From NCBI RefSeq assembly GCF_001952935.1, contig NZ_CP018319.1, positions 1,477,501 to 1,541,500 of the forward strand: a stretch of DNA of 64,000 nucleotides, written 5' to 3'. How positions within the stretch are numbered: the stretch's first letter is position 1; each line of letters begins with the position of its first letter. Made by a program: the position numbers and the translations under genes. The notes below the pieces were generated by a model. It made no database searches and was not told the DNA's origin. It saw only the letters and a program-made list of their open reading frames with translations. The DNA is from Pseudomonas frederiksbergensis. GTDB taxonomy: Bacteria; Pseudomonadota; Gammaproteobacteria; Pseudomonadales; Pseudomonadaceae. Below, in pieces: positions 58,956 to 64,000 of this stretch.

Positions 58956-59148
58956 TTAACTACCCTCTGAAGCAAGCTCCGCTAATGGCGCGCGCTTCGC
59001 ATGATATTCACCGGCCTAACTTACTACATTACCTACGGCTCTGGCAGGCGCCGTCTGTAACCCTTTGTGAAACACTTTCTACACAATATTCGCTAATGCT
59101 CACGGGGCGAAATACGAAAAACCTATCGACCCGCAAAAAAACCTCGAT

Positions 59149-59778
59149 TTACTCACTACGGCCGCGGTAGCCCCAAGCCAGCATGTATTGCTCGCGGGAA
59201 CTGCCACGGGAAGAGTCCGGCTTGATCATCTGGACCTTGTCGAATTTCTGACGAGCGTCCTTCACGTAAGCATCAAACCCTTCGCCCTGAAACACCTTGA
59301 TCACGAAATTACCACCCGGCTTGAGTATCCGAGCCGCCAGATCAAGAGCCAGCTCACATAGAAACATGGCTTTTGGCATGTCCACCTCAGGCGTACCACT
59401 CATATTGGGGGCCATATCGGAAATCACAAGGTCCACCTGCGAATTACCCACGGCTTCAAGGATCTGAGCGAGCACTTCGTCCTGGGTGAAGTCACCCTGG
59501 ATGAAAGTCACGTCCGGAATGCTGTCCATTTCCAGGATGTCCGAGGCGATCAGACGCCCCTGACCACCGATCAGCCGACTAGTGACCTGCGACCAGCCGC
59601 CGGGCGCCGCACCCAGGTCGACAACGCTCATACCCGGACGGATCAGCTTGTATTTCTCCTGGACCTCCAGAAGCTTGTAACTCGCACGCGAGCGGTAACC
59701 ATCCTTCTGCGCCTGCTTCACATAGGGATCATTGACATGTCTTTGCAGCCACTTAAGGCTTGTCTTGGAACGGGCCAC
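59149..59778 (-). CDS. rlmE: 23S rRNA (uridine-2552-2'-O)-methyltransferase
   Basis: RrmJ/FtsJ family methyltransferase that modifies U2552 of the 50S A loop (209 aa). The SAM site [14 protein letters not shown] and the catalytic Lys-Asp-Lys-Glu set (in [33 protein letters not shown]) are visible. It is divergent from yhbY and followed by ftsH after 193 bases. The ATG has AGGTGG upstream. Confidence 0.97.
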   Translation of the reverse strand: MARSKTSLKWLQRHVNDPYVKQAQKDGYRSRASYKLLEVQEKYKLIRPGMSVVDLGAAPGGWSQVTSRLIGGQGRLIASDILEMDSIPDVTFIQGDFTQDEVLAQILEAVGNSQVDLVISDMAPNMSGTPEVDMPKAMFLCELALDLAARILKPGGNFVIKVFQGEGFDAYVKDARQKFDKVQMIKPDSSRGSSREQYMLAWGYRGRSE

Positions 59779-59883
59779 AGGCCACCTCGAAAATAAAACG
59801 GGTCGTGATTAATTGGGCGGTCCCGGACTCGCTCGGGTAAACTGGCCGCCGCTTTTTACAAGATCAGACGCAGGGGTCAGATT

Positions 59884-60192
59884 ATGCCGCTCACTCAAGA
59901 GCAGAAGAAACAGTACAAATCCATTGGCCACCATCTGAAACCAGTTTTGACTGTGGCTGACAACGGCTTGACTGAAGGTGTGTTAGCCGAACTTGAACGC
60001 GCGTTGGCGGATCACGAGCTGATTAAAATCAAGCTCAACATCCTCGATCGCGAGTCGCGCCTGGCGAACATTGCAGAACTGTGCAAGGTCGGCAAAGCGG
60101 ACCTGGTTCAGGTCATCGGCAAGATGGCACTGATTTACCGCAAGAACTTCAGCGTCAACAAGCAGCTGTCGAACGTCCATCGCTTCAAGTGA
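59884..60192 (+). CDS. yhbY: YhbY family ribosome assembly RNA-binding protein
   Basis: A CRM-domain protein (102 aa) associated with 50S precursors. The GxxG RNA-binding region sits in LTVADNGLTEGVLAEL, and the family ending ALIYRKNFSVNKQLSNV is present. AGGGGTCAG precedes the ATG. It is divergent from rlmE, the usual pairing in gamma-proteobacteria, and convergent with the DUF4149 gene, whose stop lies 10 bases away. Confidence 0.95.
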   Translation: MPLTQEQKKQYKSIGHHLKPVLTVADNGLTEGVLAELERALADHELIKIKLNILDRESRLANIAELCKVGKADLVQVIGKMALIYRKNFSVNKQLSNVHRFK

Positions 60193-60201
60193 TGGCAAGG
60201 G

Positions 60202-60606
60202 TCAAGGGTGTGCTTCGCGCACCCTGCCACCCCACCCTGGCACCGGTTGCAACACCAGCACCAGCCCGGAAAAACCCAGAACAAGATAGCTGAACACCTG
60301 CCAACGCACGGCATCCGGCCAGCCAATACGCACCGCGACATACATCGCACACGCATACAGGGCCATCAGCAGCAGTTGCCCGCGAGTATCGCGCCATAGA
60401 CTGGCAAGGCCCTCGGCCTGAACCAGCACCAAAGCCTGGAAGATCACACACGCTGCGGCGAACCCCACCATCAGCGCATCAAACATGCCTGCAATTTCGT
60501 CGATCAGCAGCGGCGCCAGGCCAATTTTGCCCAGCACCGGCAGCAGACCGATATGCAACAGCCACAGACCACCCACCCACAACATCTGAGCGAGCTGCCA
60601 AAGCAT
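60202..60606 (-). CDS. DUF4149 family membrane protein
   Basis: A 134-aa inner-membrane protein with four hydrophobic segments (about residues 5-25, 40-65, 75-95 and 105-125). The N-terminus MLWQLAQMLWVGGLWLLHIG matches the DUF4149 family found beside greA in Pseudomonas (PA4754 in P. aeruginosa, from memory). The start at 60606 is chosen because the longer frame begins inside greA's 3' region. The function is unknown. It follows greA by 28 bases and is probably co-transcribed with carB-greA. Confidence 0.85.
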   Translation of the reverse strand: MLWQLAQMLWVGGLWLLHIGLLPVLGKIGLAPLLIDEIAGMFDALMVGFAAACVIFQALVLVQAEGLASLWRDTRGQLLLMALYACAMYVAVRIGWPDAVRWQVFSYLVLGFSGLVLVLQPVPGWGGRVREAHP

Positions 60607-60634
60607 GGCGCCCGCACGTAGCGGGCGCCTGCGT

Positions 60635-61107
60635 TTAGATGTGGCGAACTTCGACAATCTCGTACTCGATAACGCCGCCAGGCGTTTTCACGGCAACCAC
60701 ATCACCCTCTTCCTTGGCAATCAAGGCGCGAGCCAGTGGCGAGCCGACCGAAATCTTGCCGAGTTTGAAGTCAGCCTCATCCTCACCCACGATGTGGTAA
60801 GTGACGCGCTCGTCAGTCTCGACATTGGCGATTTCAACGGTGGTGCCGAAAATCACTTTCCCGGTGTGAGGAATGGTCGTGACATCAATGATGACCTGAT
60901 TCTGAATCCGGCCTTCAATGTCACGAATCCGCGCCTCAACCATACCTTGCTGCTCGCGAGCAGCGTGGTATTCGGCGTTTTCTTTCAAGTCACCCAACTC
61001 GCGGGCCGTACCGATGTCCTGGCTGAGCTTCGGACGGACGACCTTGGTCAGGTGAGCGTGTTCTTCTTCCAGGGCCTTCGCGCCCTTGACGGTCATTGGA
61101 TACTTGA

Positions 61108-61111
<4 letters not shown>
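60635..61111 (-). CDS. greA: Transcription elongation factor GreA
   Basis: Rescues backtracked RNA polymerase by stimulating transcript cleavage (158 aa). The N-terminal coiled-coil with acidic tip ([20 protein letters not shown]) and the C-terminal FKBP-like domain ([20 protein letters not shown], then [13 protein letters not shown]) are complete. The ATG at 61111 overlaps the carB stop in ATGA, so greA is translationally coupled to carB. The longer frame would lie inside carB. Confidence 0.97.

Positions 61112-64000
<2,889 letters not shown>

Noticed and set aside
60205..60225. Hairpin AGGGTGTG / CGCACCCT between yhbY and the DUF4149 gene as a terminator
   Set aside because: No T-run on either side and most of it lies within the end of the DUF4149 coding sequence.

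Overview
The window is a chromosomal segment of a fluorescent-group Pseudomonas. The gene families, their order and the roughly 60% GC codon use all point there. Recognisable Pseudomonas blocks include rimP-nusA-infB-rbfA-truB-rpsO-pnp, rlmE-ftsH-folP-glmM-tpiA-secG, carB-greA-DUF4149 opposite yhbY, speC near piuC-piuA-piuB, the fruBKA operon with fruR, and ampDE beside nadC. TGTGGGAGCNNGCTTGCTCGCGA-type REP palindromes sit in many intergenic gaps. No plasmid, phage or insertion sequence hallmark was seen.

Layout. 1-4.7 kb: the 3' end of a dipeptide ABC transporter operon (dppA-dppB-dppC-dppD-dppF). 4.9-9.5 kb: an orphan hypothetical gene, a small acidic exported protein, an MFS exporter and prfC (release factor 3). 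9.9-13.3 kb: a four-gene quaternary-amine (betaine/choline/carnitine) ABC importer of the OpuC/OsmVWXY type. 13.7-14.9 kb: ornithine/lysine decarboxylase speC behind a long leader that contains an intrinsic terminator. 15-18.2 kb: an AT-rich accessory island with an alpha-xenorhabdolysin-like (XaxAB/YaxAB) pore-forming toxin locus. Its A and B subunits appear fused in one reading frame that is broken at an A8 tract, followed by a second helical A-subunit-like protein. 18.5-25.1 kb: an iron-uptake block (Sel1-repeat protein, piuC, TonB receptor piuA, flavoreductase piuB). 25.3-28.7 kb: a Tat-exported PhoD phosphatase and a colicin-E9-type DNase bacteriocin with its immunity gene; the pair is bracketed by direct repeats. 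28.9-36.5 kb: fructose PTS genes, the FruR repressor and a TatD-family nuclease. 36.6-43.8 kb: a chemoreceptor, ampE, ampD, a large DUF1631 protein and nadC. 43.8-64 kb: a dense housekeeping region on the minus strand covering ribosome biogenesis and translation initiation, mRNA decay, three tRNAs, secretion, glycolysis, cell wall and folate synthesis, FtsH protease, rRNA methylation, transcript cleavage (GreA) and pyrimidine/arginine synthesis (carB, cut by the window edge).

The most unusual material is in two accessory insertions: the XaxAB-like locus (about 14.97-18.3 kb) and the bacteriocin cassette (about 26.8-28.9 kb). Everything else is ordinary core genome with some regulatory structures worth noting: a FruR operator identical to the P. 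putida consensus, a terminator in the speC leader, and hairpins in front of rpsO and rimP. All functional calls rest on reading the translated sequence and on family knowledge; no database search was run.
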